Positions 22,763-30,743 of a stretch of 31,953 nt of DNA are shown here, piece by piece. Within the stretch, counting starts at the first letter, position 1; each line of letters begins with the position of its first letter. The notes under the pieces were generated by a model, which had not been told where the DNA came from, did no database searches, and saw only the letters and a program-made list of their open reading frames with translations. The stretch covers positions 1,771-33,723 of the forward strand of contig DBGA01000042.1 of assembly GCA_002295325.1 (NCBI GenBank), in the 5' to 3' direction. The DNA is from Ruminococcaceae bacterium UBA866. Lineage in GTDB: Bacteria; Bacillota; Clostridia; Oscillospirales; Ruminococcaceae. The position numbers were made by a program, and so were the translations under genes.

Positions 22763-23542
22763 TTACCACTTAAAAAATAATTGTGTTTTCTCTCCCGTTT
22801 TCACAAACCCCAATTTTAGGTACATTTCTTTTGCCGTATCATCTTCATCTGTCATTACATAAATAGTTTGGGCATTATTTTTTATAGCTATTCCAATTAA
22901 TTCTTTTAAAATCGCTGTACCATATCCCTTGCGTTGATGTGTGGATAGTACTCCAAAGTCCTCCATTTTTGTAACATCGTGACTTGAAACCATATCACAA
23001 TTCCCAATCGCTACCCCATCGTCATAACAAATATAGGAATCCACTCCTGTGTCAGATAAATAAACCTTGCCTCGTCTGTAAACCATTCTGGTGCAAAACT
23101 CTCTCCCAAAGTTCTCTCCATTGTGTGCGAGTTGCAGATGCAAAGCATCTTCAACCATTTTATCGCTGTCCACTTTTTTTATAATGCAACTTTCGTTGCC
23201 TTGTAATTTTGAAAAATTAGCAATGTCAAAAGAATAAAACCCATATGTTGTTACTTCAGGTTTGGTTTTAAACATTGAAATTAGAGAGTCGCTAACAGGA
23301 GCAGTTTGCATAATGTTACAAAAGTTATTGCCATCCAACATACTTTGTGATATCTCTTGCTCAATAGTACTATGTAACGAATTATCTTCCATTGCATTTT
23401 TTATAAAAGTATAATTAAAATCATACATATCTGGGAGTAAATTATCACGATACCTAATAACATCTTGGGTTTCAACAAAACTAGAAAAACATTTGGTATA
23501 TGCCAATTCGCAATTAATAATCTTTTCGTTGTTCATAATCAT
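22763..23542 (-). CDS. GNAT-family acetyltransferase with a novel N-terminal half
   Basis: A 259-residue protein. The last 95 residues form a GNAT domain: FGVLSTHQRKGYGTAILKEL carries the acetyl-CoA loop (QRKGYG), followed by a helix, a strand and MYLKLGFVKTGEK. The first 130 or so residues match nothing I recognise; they may be a degenerate second GNAT domain or a substrate module. No signal peptide. The ribosome binding site is weak, so the exact start (22763-23542 frame, Met1 or Met3) is not certain. It lies 24 bp after another GNAT gene on the same strand, probably co-transcribed. The substrate is unknown. Confidence 0.8.
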   Translation of the reverse strand: MIMNNEKIINCELAYTKCFSSFVETQDVIRYRDNLLPDMYDFNYTFIKNAMEDNSLHSTIEQEISQSMLDGNNFCNIMQTAPVSDSLISMFKTKPEVTTYGFYSFDIANFSKLQGNESCIIKKVDSDKMVEDALHLQLAHNGENFGREFCTRMVYRRGKVYLSDTGVDSYICYDDGVAIGNCDMVSSHDVTKMEDFGVLSTHQRKGYGTAILKELIGIAIKNNAQTIYVMTDEDDTAKEMYLKLGFVKTGEKTQLFFKW

Positions 23543-23566
23543 TTATTTTCACTTTCTTTTTTCAAT

Positions 23567-24004
23567 TTATTCAGTCAACATCTTAATAAAATTCTTTTGC
23601 TCCTTACGAAAATCATATCCGCAATGCAAATAAAACTCATGTGCCTTTTCCCGATTCATACCCGAAACCAAACGCACTCCAACAGATCCATCACTAACAG
23701 CCCAATTCTCCAATGCTTGGAGCAATAGTTTACCGATACCTTTACCACGATATTGTTCATCAACAGCGATTGCCATTATATTTTTCAAAGAATCTGAATA
23801 AGTGCACTCGTAATCGCTACCATGTATGTACCCGACAACTTCGCCTTCTTCACAGGCAACAAACAATTTATCGGTAGTTTTTGATAAGATGTAGTCAAGT
23901 CTTGCCTTGGTTTTTTCATTTGGATAGTCATACCCGAAAGAATATTTGTTAATTTCATATATTCGTTGTGCGTCTTCGATTATAGCAGACCGTATTGTTA
24001 TCAT
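23567..24004 (-). CDS. GNAT-family N-acetyltransferase
   Basis: A 145-residue single-domain acetyltransferase. The acetyl-CoA loop is QYRGKGIGKLLLQALE near residues 83-98, preceded by the beta-4 strand IMAIAVDE and followed by SGMNREKAHEFYLHCGYDF, a typical C-terminal half. The fold is clear but the acceptor (small molecule, protein or antibiotic) cannot be told. It diverges from the YibE/F gene across a 183-bp region with two inverted repeats and precedes the longer GNAT gene. Confidence 0.88.
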   Translation of the reverse strand: MITIRSAIIEDAQRIYEINKYSFGYDYPNEKTKARLDYILSKTTDKLFVACEEGEVVGYIHGSDYECTYSDSLKNIMAIAVDEQYRGKGIGKLLLQALENWAVSDGSVGVRLVSGMNREKAHEFYLHCGYDFRKEQKNFIKMLTE

Positions 24005-24091
24005 GTTTTCACCCGCTCAATATAAATATCATTATGGAATATTTTTACTATAACACATTACATACTAAGTCGCAAACATATTATAAAGATT

Positions 24092-24168
24092 ACAATATAA
24101 GTTTATATTGTTACCGATTTGACATTATTTAGTCTATAGTATAAACTAATCATATATTTAATTAGTTT
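24092..24168 (+). promoter_or_regulatory. Two inverted repeats around the YibE/F gene promoter
   Basis: ACAATATAA-GT-TTATATTGT (24092-24111) lies just before a TTGACA (24119-24124), and AAACTAAT...ATTAGTTT (24143-24150, 24161-24168) lies just after a TATAAA at 24140-24145 (15-bp spacing, not ideal). They flank a probable promoter and may be operators or a divergent control region. Confidence 0.5.
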
Positions 24169-24187
24169 ACAAACTGAAAGGAGAATT

Positions 24188-25354
24188 ATGGACAAGTCAA
24201 GTTTTCGCAATACGCTTACCTCTATTTTAGCGGTAATTATATCAATCATACTAATTTTTATTGGAAATTTAATATGCAAAACCGATATTCCGGTTAATCA
24301 AGATGAATTGATTTACCCAGCTAAAATCACCTCAATAGAAGGTATTGAGGTGGATAAATTCAGTCTTGATGATGGTGAAACTACAATAACAAACGAAAAT
24401 ATTATTTTTAAAGCAAAGGTAACTGGCGGTGACCATAAGGGCGAAGAAATTGAGGGGTCACAATACATAGATAAATTATATTTCTTTACCCCAAGAGAAG
24501 TTGAAGTAGGCGATGAGGTTTTACTATCTTATTTGCAAGACACTGAAACCCTTGATTATATTTGGCAATTTGCAGAGTATAACAGAATGAATAATATAAT
24601 GTGGCTTACTGCAATATTTTTCGCAATTATTATCTTAATTGGAAAGAAAAAAGGTATAACAACTATCCTGTCACTTGTTTTAACTGGAGCAGTAATATTC
24701 TTAGTTTATATTCCGGCTATATTATACGGCTATAGTATTTACCTCTGGACATGCATTATCAGTGTGTTTATTATATTTATGAGCCTCATTTTAATAAACG
24801 GTATAAACAAAAAAACTTTAGCCGCAATTTTAGGAAATATAGGCGGTGTATTGGTTGCAGGAATACTCGGTCTCTTAATGAATAATCTGCTCGAGATTAC
24901 AGGGTTTGTAGATGAAAGTTCTGCTTTTTTGATGGATATCGGCACAAAAACAGATATTGATTTAAGAGCAATTGTTTGGAGCAGTATTGTTATCGGATCA
25001 CTTGGAGCAATTATGGACGTTGCTATGTCTATTGCTTCTTCAATGAATGAGTTTTCTGAGACAATGGAAAATAAAAGCTTTATAAAAATGCTTAAATCAG
25101 GCATGAATGTCGGAAGAGATGCTATAGGAACTATGACAAATACATTGATTTTAGCATATATCGGAGGCGCCTTAGCAACTGTTCTTTTAATTGTAGGAAA
25201 CAATAAAAATATTTTGTACATGTTAAATTTAGAGATGATTGTAGTAGAAATTCTAAAATCGCTTGTCGGAAGTATGGGTATTTTAGTAGCTGTTCCAGTT
25301 ACAGCAGTTTTTGCCGCTTACATTTTCAACACCGAACGCAAAAAAACAAATTAA
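24188..25354 (+). CDS. YibE/F family multi-pass membrane protein
   Basis: A 388-residue membrane protein. One N-terminal helix (about 11-29) precedes an extracellular beta-rich region (about 30-135), followed by about seven membrane helices. The stretch GSLGAIMDVAMSIASSMNE near residue 272 is the YibE/F signature. The family is widespread in Firmicutes and its function is not settled; transport of an unknown substrate is often suggested. AAAGGAG is four bases before the ATG. It is a single gene between a divergent GNAT gene and a convergent terminator. Confidence 0.87.
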   Translation: MDKSSFRNTLTSILAVIISIILIFIGNLICKTDIPVNQDELIYPAKITSIEGIEVDKFSLDDGETTITNENIIFKAKVTGGDHKGEEIEGSQYIDKLYFFTPREVEVGDEVLLSYLQDTETLDYIWQFAEYNRMNNIMWLTAIFFAIIILIGKKKGITTILSLVLTGAVIFLVYIPAILYGYSIYLWTCIISVFIIFMSLILINGINKKTLAAILGNIGGVLVAGILGLLMNNLLEITGFVDESSAFLMDIGTKTDIDLRAIVWSSIVIGSLGAIMDVAMSIASSMNEFSETMENKSFIKMLKSGMNVGRDAIGTMTNTLILAYIGGALATVLLIVGNNKNILYMLNLEMIVVEILKSLVGSMGILVAVPVTAVFAAYIFNTERKKTN

Positions 25355-25394
25355 TCAAATGTATCAAATTGTCAATCCATTAGTCAATTATGCA

Positions 25395-25432
25395 AAGAAT
25401 AGGGAACGTCTTAATTGACGTTCCCTATTCTT
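25395..25432. terminator. Bidirectional terminator between the YibE/F and S1-domain genes
   Basis: A 16-bp perfect stem with core ATAGGGAACGTC and its complement, loop TTAATT. The stem runs into the stop codon of the S1-domain gene (25431-25433). Confidence 0.8.
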
Positions 25433-26345
25433 AAAATATTGTTTCGATTATCTTGTCGCTGTTTTGGGGAGAATAACGGAAGCTGTCCATATGTCCTTCT
25501 TTGATAAAATACTCAAATGATTTATTTTGATATGGCTCGTCAAAGGAATCGACAATAATAAGCTTAATCTTCATTTTTTCAGGAATAAGATTTTTTATGT
25601 ATACACTTGCCTGTTGGCCAACAACGACATCCTCTTTCACCTCTGCAAGCCCCGATAAGTTAGGACTGAGTTCAACGAAAATGCCATAGCTTTCTACAGA
25701 ACGAATAATTCCTGCAACGGTTTCACCGTTTGCAAATTTTAAGGCGTTTTCTTCCCAACTGCCCAAAAGCTCTTTGTGCGAAAGGCAGATTTTACCGTCA
25801 TCCGCAACCGTTTTCACCACTGCAAAAATATTTTGTCCAATATTAAATCTATCTCGAGGATGTGAAATCCTCGAAACAGAGATAGCGTCAATAGGAAGAA
25901 GCGATATGCTACCGCAACCAATATCCACAAAGCAACCAAATGGCTCTAAGTGGGTGATTTTTCCCTTGATGATATCGCCAGGTACTAACTTTTCAATATA
26001 GTTTTTGTGGCATTCAATCTGCACTGCTTTTCTTGATAGAATTGCGTACGGTTTAAATTTTCCATCGGTTTTAATACTGGTTATTTTAAAGCAAACAGGT
26101 TTGTTTACTTTAGAAATTATTGCAATATCACGTGTTAATCCCTCGCTAATCCCTATTGCACACTCATCTCGTGGAATAATACCTTTCATGCATCCCAAAT
26201 CGACAATTAAGTTGTGTTCCGAGTCGCAAACAACTGCTCTTGCCTCGATAACTTTTCCTGCCACCATAGCTTCTTGCGCTGCGGCAATATTTTTAAATGT
26301 CTGCGGCGATTGGCTTTGGTACCCCTCTGGTAGATAAATTGCCAT
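25431..26345 (-). CDS. S1-domain RNA-binding protein
   Basis: A 304-residue protein with three S1-type repeats at about 30-105 (KVIEARAVVCDSEHNLIVDL), 122-192 (GDIIKGKITHLEPFGCFVDI) and 205-265 (GETVAGIIRSVESYGIFVEL). This resembles the short S1-like proteins of Firmicutes and should bind single-stranded RNA, perhaps on the ribosome. The first repeat is the most divergent. The start MAIYLPEGYQ at 26345 follows GAGGAGG by seven bases; a longer frame to 26441 is rejected. That ribosome binding site is fully paired in a 13-bp stem with an upstream segment of its own leader, so translation is probably regulated. A small unknown gene lies upstream on the same strand. Confidence 0.88.
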   Translation of the reverse strand: MAIYLPEGYQSQSPQTFKNIAAAQEAMVAGKVIEARAVVCDSEHNLIVDLGCMKGIIPRDECAIGISEGLTRDIAIISKVNKPVCFKITSIKTDGKFKPYAILSRKAVQIECHKNYIEKLVPGDIIKGKITHLEPFGCFVDIGCGSISLLPIDAISVSRISHPRDRFNIGQNIFAVVKTVADDGKICLSHKELLGSWEENALKFANGETVAGIIRSVESYGIFVELSPNLSGLAEVKEDVVVGQQASVYIKNLIPEKMKIKLIIVDSFDEPYQNKSFEYFIKEGHMDSFRYSPQNSDKIIETIF

Positions 26346-26346
26346 T

Positions 26347-26398
26347 TTAAAACCTCCTCGTTTTTCGTTGATATTAGATAAATATGAGGAGGTTTTAA
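26347..26398 (-). promoter_or_regulatory. Stem that hides the ribosome binding site of the S1-domain gene
   Basis: On the minus strand TTAAAACCTCCTC (26386-26398) pairs perfectly with GAGGAGGTTTTAA (26347-26359) across a 26-base loop. The second arm is the ribosome binding site and ends one base before the ATG. A TTGACA at 26436-26441 could start the mRNA near 26406, but its -10 (TTATTC) is poor. Confidence 0.75.
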
Positions 26399-26466
26399 CG
26401 AATATACCTGTGGAATAAACCAGTTCGATAAAAATTGTCAAAACTAGCTAGATAAACTAAAAAAGT

Positions 26467-26826
26467 TTACTTTATTTTTATCCCAAGTCCACCGCCTTGT
26501 CTAAGGGTAGAGCAAATCGCATTTAGATTACCGCCTGAGGCTGTAATTTCAACTGTAGCTTTTTTGTTTTTGGGTGAATAGGATTGATTCATGCCCAATC
26601 CGTCGATGTTGACTGCAACCGGTAACATTCCGTTTTGAAGGACTGATGGAGTTGAGGTATCTACTGGCATAAACATATTTGAAAAAACATATGGTTCCCG
26701 CTCTCGGCTTGATTGCTTGTATTTGACTTTTATGCCTTTTACATTGTCGCACCGATCTTTTGCGTTACTTGCCGCAATTGTTGCAGTATCAATGGATTCA
26801 AAGTTTGCAGTTATCGTCTTACTCAT
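26467..26826 (-). CDS. Small conserved-looking protein of unknown function
   Basis: A 119-residue cytoplasmic protein that I cannot assign to a family. It opens MSKTITANFESIDTATIAAS and ends with a strand-helix-strand run (KATVEITASGGNLNAICSTL, then RQGGGLGIKIK), which suggests a small alpha/beta fold with two similar halves. There is no signal peptide or membrane segment. The start at 26826, seven bases after AAGGAGG, is preferred over an ATG two codons earlier that is only one base from that site. An 18-bp palindrome lies just ahead. It may share a transcript with the S1-domain gene. Confidence 0.65.
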   Translation of the reverse strand: MSKTITANFESIDTATIAASNAKDRCDNVKGIKVKYKQSSREREPYVFSNMFMPVDTSTPSVLQNGMLPVAVNIDGLGMNQSYSPKNKKATVEITASGGNLNAICSTLRQGGGLGIKIK

Positions 26827-26845
26827 ATTCATTCCTCCTTACTTT

Positions 26846-26863
26846 TGCGGTAAAATTACCGCA
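26846..26863 (-). promoter_or_regulatory. 18-bp palindrome before the small unknown gene
   Basis: TGCGGTAA-AA-TTACCGCA, perfect 8-bp arms, directly upstream of the ribosome binding site. No T-run follows, so it is more likely an operator or leader hairpin than a terminator. Confidence 0.5.
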
Positions 26864-26918
26864 TTCATTATTCTTTACCATAAGCGAATGTCTATGCAAA
26901 AAACCTTCACAAAAACAT

Positions 26919-26948
26919 TTGCCTTTTATGGGATTAAAGTGGTATAAT
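26919..26948 (+). promoter_or_regulatory. Promoter of the DUF951-prfA run
   Basis: TTGCCT (26919-26924), 18 bp, TATAAT (26943-26948). The leader to the DUF951 start is about 145 bases. Confidence 0.6.
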
Positions 26949-27011
26949 ATATGGTGTATTTTCAATCCTCTATACTAACTAAAAAATAAAATTATTTTAT
27001 TAAACTATAGG

Positions 27012-27052
27012 GAGCGGCTTTTAGTCGTTTCGAGAAATGCACCCTGTGCGTT
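27012..27052 (+). other. Twin hairpins in the DUF951 leader
   Basis: GAGCGGC/GTCGTTTC (27012-27018, 27024-27031, with one bulge and G-U pairs) is followed by AATGCAC-CCT-GTGCGTT (27036-27052, 7 bp). They form a compact, relatively GC-rich island in an AT-rich leader, 50 bp before the gene. Confidence 0.45.
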
Positions 27053-27101
27053 GCCTCAACAAAACTCTACACCCAACAAAAATTTGAAAGGAGCTGTACT
27101 T

Positions 27102-27284
27102 ATGGACGTTTTAGTAAATGATATTTTACAAATGAAAAAAGACCATCCTTGTGGTGAATGCAAGTTTTTAGTTTTGCGTATCGGTGCTGATTTCAAGCTT
27201 AGATGTGTAAAATGCAACAGGGAATTTATGGCTCCAAGAAGTAAGATTGAAAAAAATATTAAAAAAATTATTAGGGATTATTAG
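27102..27284 (+). CDS. DUF951 family small zinc-ribbon-like protein
   Basis: A 60-residue protein with the DUF951 pattern: DILQMKKDHPCGECKFLVLR, then GADFKLRCVKCNREFMAPRS. Cys17/Cys20 and Cys35/Cys38 form two CxxC pairs likely to bind zinc. The basic C-terminus (KIEKNIKKII) suggests nucleic-acid contact, but the family has no settled function. The start at 27102 follows AAAGGAG by eight bases. It lies 69 bp ahead of prfA on the same transcript. Confidence 0.88.
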   Translation: MDVLVNDILQMKKDHPCGECKFLVLRIGADFKLRCVKCNREFMAPRSKIEKNIKKIIRDY

Positions 27285-27353
27285 CTGGGCTTTTATTATC
27301 GTTAAAATTCCAAACTATATACGCTTACAAAATATTGAAATGGAGAATACAAG

Positions 27354-28427
27354 ATGTTTGATAAATTAGAATTGACCGAAAAAAGATTTGAGGAAATTAA
27401 CGAGCAGTTACTTGATCCAAATCTAATGTCTGACCCTGCAAAATACAGAGATTTGATGAAAGAACTAAAAGGACTTACTGTAATTATAGAAAAATTTAGA
27501 GAATACAAGGCAGCAAAGGCGTCCTTTGAAGAGGCAAAGGAAATGCTAGATGATGGTGGACTTGATAAAGAATTTAAAGAAATTGTTCAAGAGCAATACG
27601 ATGATGGCAGAGCACAAATGGCTGCATTTTCTGATGAGCTTAGGCTTTTACTTTTGCCAAAAGACCCAAATGACGACAAAAACGTTATTGTTGAAATTCG
27701 TGGTGGTGCTGGCGGAGATGAGGCCGCTTTATTTGCAAACTCACTTTACAGAATGTATACCATGTATGCAGAGTCTAAACGTTGGAAGGTTGACATCATC
27801 AATCTAAATGCGACTGAGCTGGGTGGAATAAAAGAGGTATGCTTTAGCATCAGCGGTGAGGGTGCTTATTCAAGGCTTAAATTTGAGAGTGGTGTTCATC
27901 GTGTTCAGCGTGTTCCCGAAACCGAATCACAAGGACGAGTTCACACCTCAACTGTTACCGTTGCTGTACTTGCAGAAGCTGACGAAGTTGAACTTGAAAT
28001 AAACCCTGCCGATGTTAAGATGGAAGCTTTCCGCTCGGGCGGTGCTGGTGGGCAAAACGTGAACAAGGTTTCCTCTGCTGTAAGGCTTACTCACATTCCA
28101 ACAGGTGTTGTGGTTGCTTGCCAAACGGAACGCAGTCAACTTCAAAACAGAGAAAACTGCATGAAAATGTTGCGTTCACAGCTTTTTGAGGCAAAACAAC
28201 GTGAGCATGATGATAAGATTTCATCTGAAAGAAAATCACAAGTTGGTTCTGGTGACCGTTCTGAACGTATCCGTACCTACAACTACTCCCAAGGTAGATT
28301 GACCGACCACCGAATTGGCTATACTTCATACCGCTTAGAGGAAAATTTAAACGGAAATGTTGACGAGCTATTTGATGCGTTGATTACTGCCGACCAAGCT
28401 TTAAAACTTGCTGCAACAGGCGAATAA
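27354..28427 (+). CDS. prfA: Peptide chain release factor 1
   Basis: A 357-residue class I release factor that reads UAA and UAG. The peptidyl-hydrolysis motif GGQ is at residues 232-234 (RSGGAGGQNVNK). The codon-recognition region RVPETESQGR carries PET, of the PxT type of RF1 rather than SPF of RF2. RIRTYNYSQGRLTDHR near the C-terminus is also typical. Length is normal. GGAG is eight bases before the ATG. The gene prmC, which often follows prfA and methylates the GGQ glutamine, is not here; tsaC follows instead. Confidence 0.96.
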   Translation: MFDKLELTEKRFEEINEQLLDPNLMSDPAKYRDLMKELKGLTVIIEKFREYKAAKASFEEAKEMLDDGGLDKEFKEIVQEQYDDGRAQMAAFSDELRLLLLPKDPNDDKNVIVEIRGGAGGDEAALFANSLYRMYTMYAESKRWKVDIINLNATELGGIKEVCFSISGEGAYSRLKFESGVHRVQRVPETESQGRVHTSTVTVAVLAEADEVELEINPADVKMEAFRSGGAGGQNVNKVSSAVRLTHIPTGVVVACQTERSQLQNRENCMKMLRSQLFEAKQREHDDKISSERKSQVGSGDRSERIRTYNYSQGRLTDHRIGYTSYRLEENLNGNVDELFDALITADQALKLAATGE

Positions 28428-28543
28428 AAAGCCTAAGGCTTTACTATATCGTTTCCGAATTAGATTGAATAATTAATTTTTCTTCTCGGTAACGTTGGGT
28501 TTCAATGATACTTGACAACCTCTGCCTAAGAAAGGAATACACA

Positions 28544-29563
28544 ATGGATACTAAGGTACTTTTACCGACTGACGAAAACATAGAATATGCCGCAAAGCTG
28601 TTAAATGGCGGCGAAGTAATTGGCATGCCTACCGAAACGGTTTATGGGCTTGCCTCAAATGCATTTGACGAAAGTGCTGTTGAAAAAATATTTATTGCAA
28701 AGGGCAGACCTCAAGATAACCCTTTGATTGTTCATATAAATTCCCTTGAAATGCTAAAAAACCTTGTAGTTGAAGTACCTGATGTTGCATACAAATTAGC
28801 AGAGAAGTTTTGGCCGGGCCCACTCACTATGATATTTCAAAAAAGTGATAATGTCCCCCTTGCTGTAACTGCTGGGCTTAGTACGATTGCTGTTCGCTTT
28901 CCCTCAAACAAGGTTGCAAATGCACTGATTACCAAGGCTGGCATCCCCCTTGCTGCACCCTCGGCAAATACATCAGGCAGACCAAGTCCAACCTCTGCAA
29001 ACCATGTCTACAACGATTTAAACGGAAAAATTCCTGCAATCTTAGACGGTGGTACTTGTGAATATGGACTGGAGTCTACTGTTATTTTGCTAAAAGATGA
29101 TGAAAATATTACACTGCTTCGCCCAGGTTCTGTTACCATTGAGATGCTTGAAAGTGCAGTTCCCTATGTCACAGTAGACAAAGGTGTGCTCCATGAAATC
29201 AAGCAAAACGAGCAGGTGCTTTCTCCTGGAATGAAACATACACATTACTCCCCTACTGCGAAAGTGATTATCATCGACAGCAACTTTGAGCGTTTTAAAG
29301 ACTTTATCGACCGACATGATTACAAAAATATTGGTGCAATGGTTTTTGAGGGTGAAGAAAAAGAGCTTGATGTTCCTTGCGTTACCTATGGTGGCGAGGA
29401 CGACGAACTCTTACAAGCAAAATTGTTATTTAGTAGCCTTAGGGCAATTGATGATATGGGCGTTTCGACTATCTATGCGAGAATGCCCAAAAAAGATGGA
29501 ATTGGACTTGCAATCTACAACAGATTAATTCGTGCAGCAGGTTTCGAGGTTATAGAGTTATGA
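28544..29563 (+). CDS. Threonylcarbamoyl-AMP synthase (Sua5/YwlC type)
   Basis: A 339-residue enzyme making threonylcarbamoyl-AMP from threonine, bicarbonate and ATP, the first step of t6A37 formation in tRNA. The N-terminal YrdC domain shows GMPTETVYGLA, KGRPQDNPLIVH and SANTSGRPSP. The long C-terminal part (from about residue 215) is the extra Sua5 domain, so this is Sua5 rather than short TsaC. The start MDTKVLLP follows AAAGGA by seven bases; an earlier in-frame start lacks a site. It overlaps coaE by four bases (ATGA). Its product is later methylthiolated by MtaB, also in this window. Confidence 0.93.
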   Translation: MDTKVLLPTDENIEYAAKLLNGGEVIGMPTETVYGLASNAFDESAVEKIFIAKGRPQDNPLIVHINSLEMLKNLVVEVPDVAYKLAEKFWPGPLTMIFQKSDNVPLAVTAGLSTIAVRFPSNKVANALITKAGIPLAAPSANTSGRPSPTSANHVYNDLNGKIPAILDGGTCEYGLESTVILLKDDENITLLRPGSVTIEMLESAVPYVTVDKGVLHEIKQNEQVLSPGMKHTHYSPTAKVIIIDSNFERFKDFIDRHDYKNIGAMVFEGEEKELDVPCVTYGGEDDELLQAKLLFSSLRAIDDMGVSTIYARMPKKDGIGLAIYNRLIRAAGFEVIEL

Positions 29564-30174
29564 GCCTGATTGTTGGACTAACCGGGCAATCCGGTGCTGG
29601 AAAAACCACCGCTTGTGAGGTTTTTTCTCAATGTGGTTTTGGAATTATCGACTGTGACAAGGTCGCACGAGAGGTTTCATCTATTGGCAGTGATTGCTTA
29701 AATGAGCTTGTTTTAGAATTTTCAAACAGCATATTAAACGAGGATAATAGCCTAAACCGAAAGGCTTTGGGAAAGATTGTTTTTTCAGATAAAGCGAGCT
29801 TGGCTCGGCTCAATGAAATCACTCACCCACATATTTTAAAGCAGGTTTCCATAATAATTAAGGAGCTCGAAACGAATTTCCCTGTTATTATTGTTGATGC
29901 ACCAACCTTATTTGAAAGTGGTGCCGACAAAATGTGCGATGTGATTTTATCCATCATTGCAAGGGATGAGGTGAGAATTCCTCGGATTATGGAAAGAGAT
30001 TTGGTCGATGAACAAGCTGCAAAAAACAGGATAAATTCTCAACATGATGTAAACTTTTTCATTGAACATTCAGATTTAATTTTACAAAACAATGGTGAAA
30101 AGCAGGAATTTTTAGATGCACTATCGGATATAGTAAAGAAGATTGAGGAGTGTGCAAATGGCAATTCGGACTAA
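29560..30174 (+). CDS. coaE: Dephospho-CoA kinase
   Basis: A 204-residue kinase for the last step of CoA synthesis (3'-phosphorylation of dephospho-CoA). The P-loop GLTGQSGAGKTT is at residues 6-17, followed by FGIIDCDKVAREV and THPHILKQV, all typical of CoaE. It starts within the ATGA overlap with the Sua5-type gene and its end overlaps the transglycosylase gene by 17 bases, so the three genes are translationally coupled. Confidence 0.93.
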   Translation: MSLIVGLTGQSGAGKTTACEVFSQCGFGIIDCDKVAREVSSIGSDCLNELVLEFSNSILNEDNSLNRKALGKIVFSDKASLARLNEITHPHILKQVSIIIKELETNFPVIIVDAPTLFESGADKMCDVILSIIARDEVRIPRIMERDLVDEQAAKNRINSQHDVNFFIEHSDLILQNNGEKQEFLDALSDIVKKIEECANGNSD

Positions 30175-30724
30175 AAAGCTGATTGTATTGCTGTTGCTTT
30201 TTGTATTTGTAGTTGCCGCTATTTTTGGTATAATATACAGTACAAAACAGCTTTACAAGACGGCATATCCAAAAAAATATTCACAAAGTATAGAAAAGTA
30301 TGCCAAGGAATTTGACATTGATGAGGATATCCTCTATGCTATCATTAAAACCGAGAGTGATTTTAAGCCTGATGTTACCTCAAATGTTGGTGCAAGAGGA
30401 CTAACCCAAGTTATGAATGATACATTTGATTGGATTAAGAATAAGCTTGGTGATAGCGAAACAGTTTATGACGATATGTATAATGCTGAGGATAATATTC
30501 GATATGGTGCGTTTTTAATTGGCTACCTTTACGAGGAATTTGGAAGTTATGAAACAGCAGCGGCTGCTTATCATGCCGGCAGAACTGCCACAGGAAAGTG
30601 GCTTAAAAAGAATGAGTATTCAAGCAATGGTGTAACCCTTGATACAATTCCGGTCAACGACACAAGGCATTATGTCAACAAGGTTATGAAAAGCTTTAAT
30701 ATGTATAAAAAATTATATAAATAG
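30158..30724 (+). CDS. Membrane-anchored lytic transglycosylase (SLT domain)
   Basis: A 188-residue murein-cleaving enzyme. One N-terminal membrane helix (about 7-27, LIVLLLLFVFVVAAIFGIIY) anchors an extracellular Slt70-like domain. The catalytic Glu lies in IIKTESDFKPDVTSNVGARG (ES motif), followed by LTQVM, ADN-type AEDNIRYGAFLIGYL and AAAAYHAG. The layout matches the short clostridial SLT proteins. The start at 30158 follows GAGGAG by seven bases. The gene lies in the same transcript as coaE. Confidence 0.9.
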   Translation: MAIRTKKLIVLLLLFVFVVAAIFGIIYSTKQLYKTAYPKKYSQSIEKYAKEFDIDEDILYAIIKTESDFKPDVTSNVGARGLTQVMNDTFDWIKNKLGDSETVYDDMYNAEDNIRYGAFLIGYLYEEFGSYETAAAAYHAGRTATGKWLKKNEYSSNGVTLDTIPVNDTRHYVNKVMKSFNMYKKLYK

Positions 30725-30743
30725 AACTAGGAGGAATATTGAA

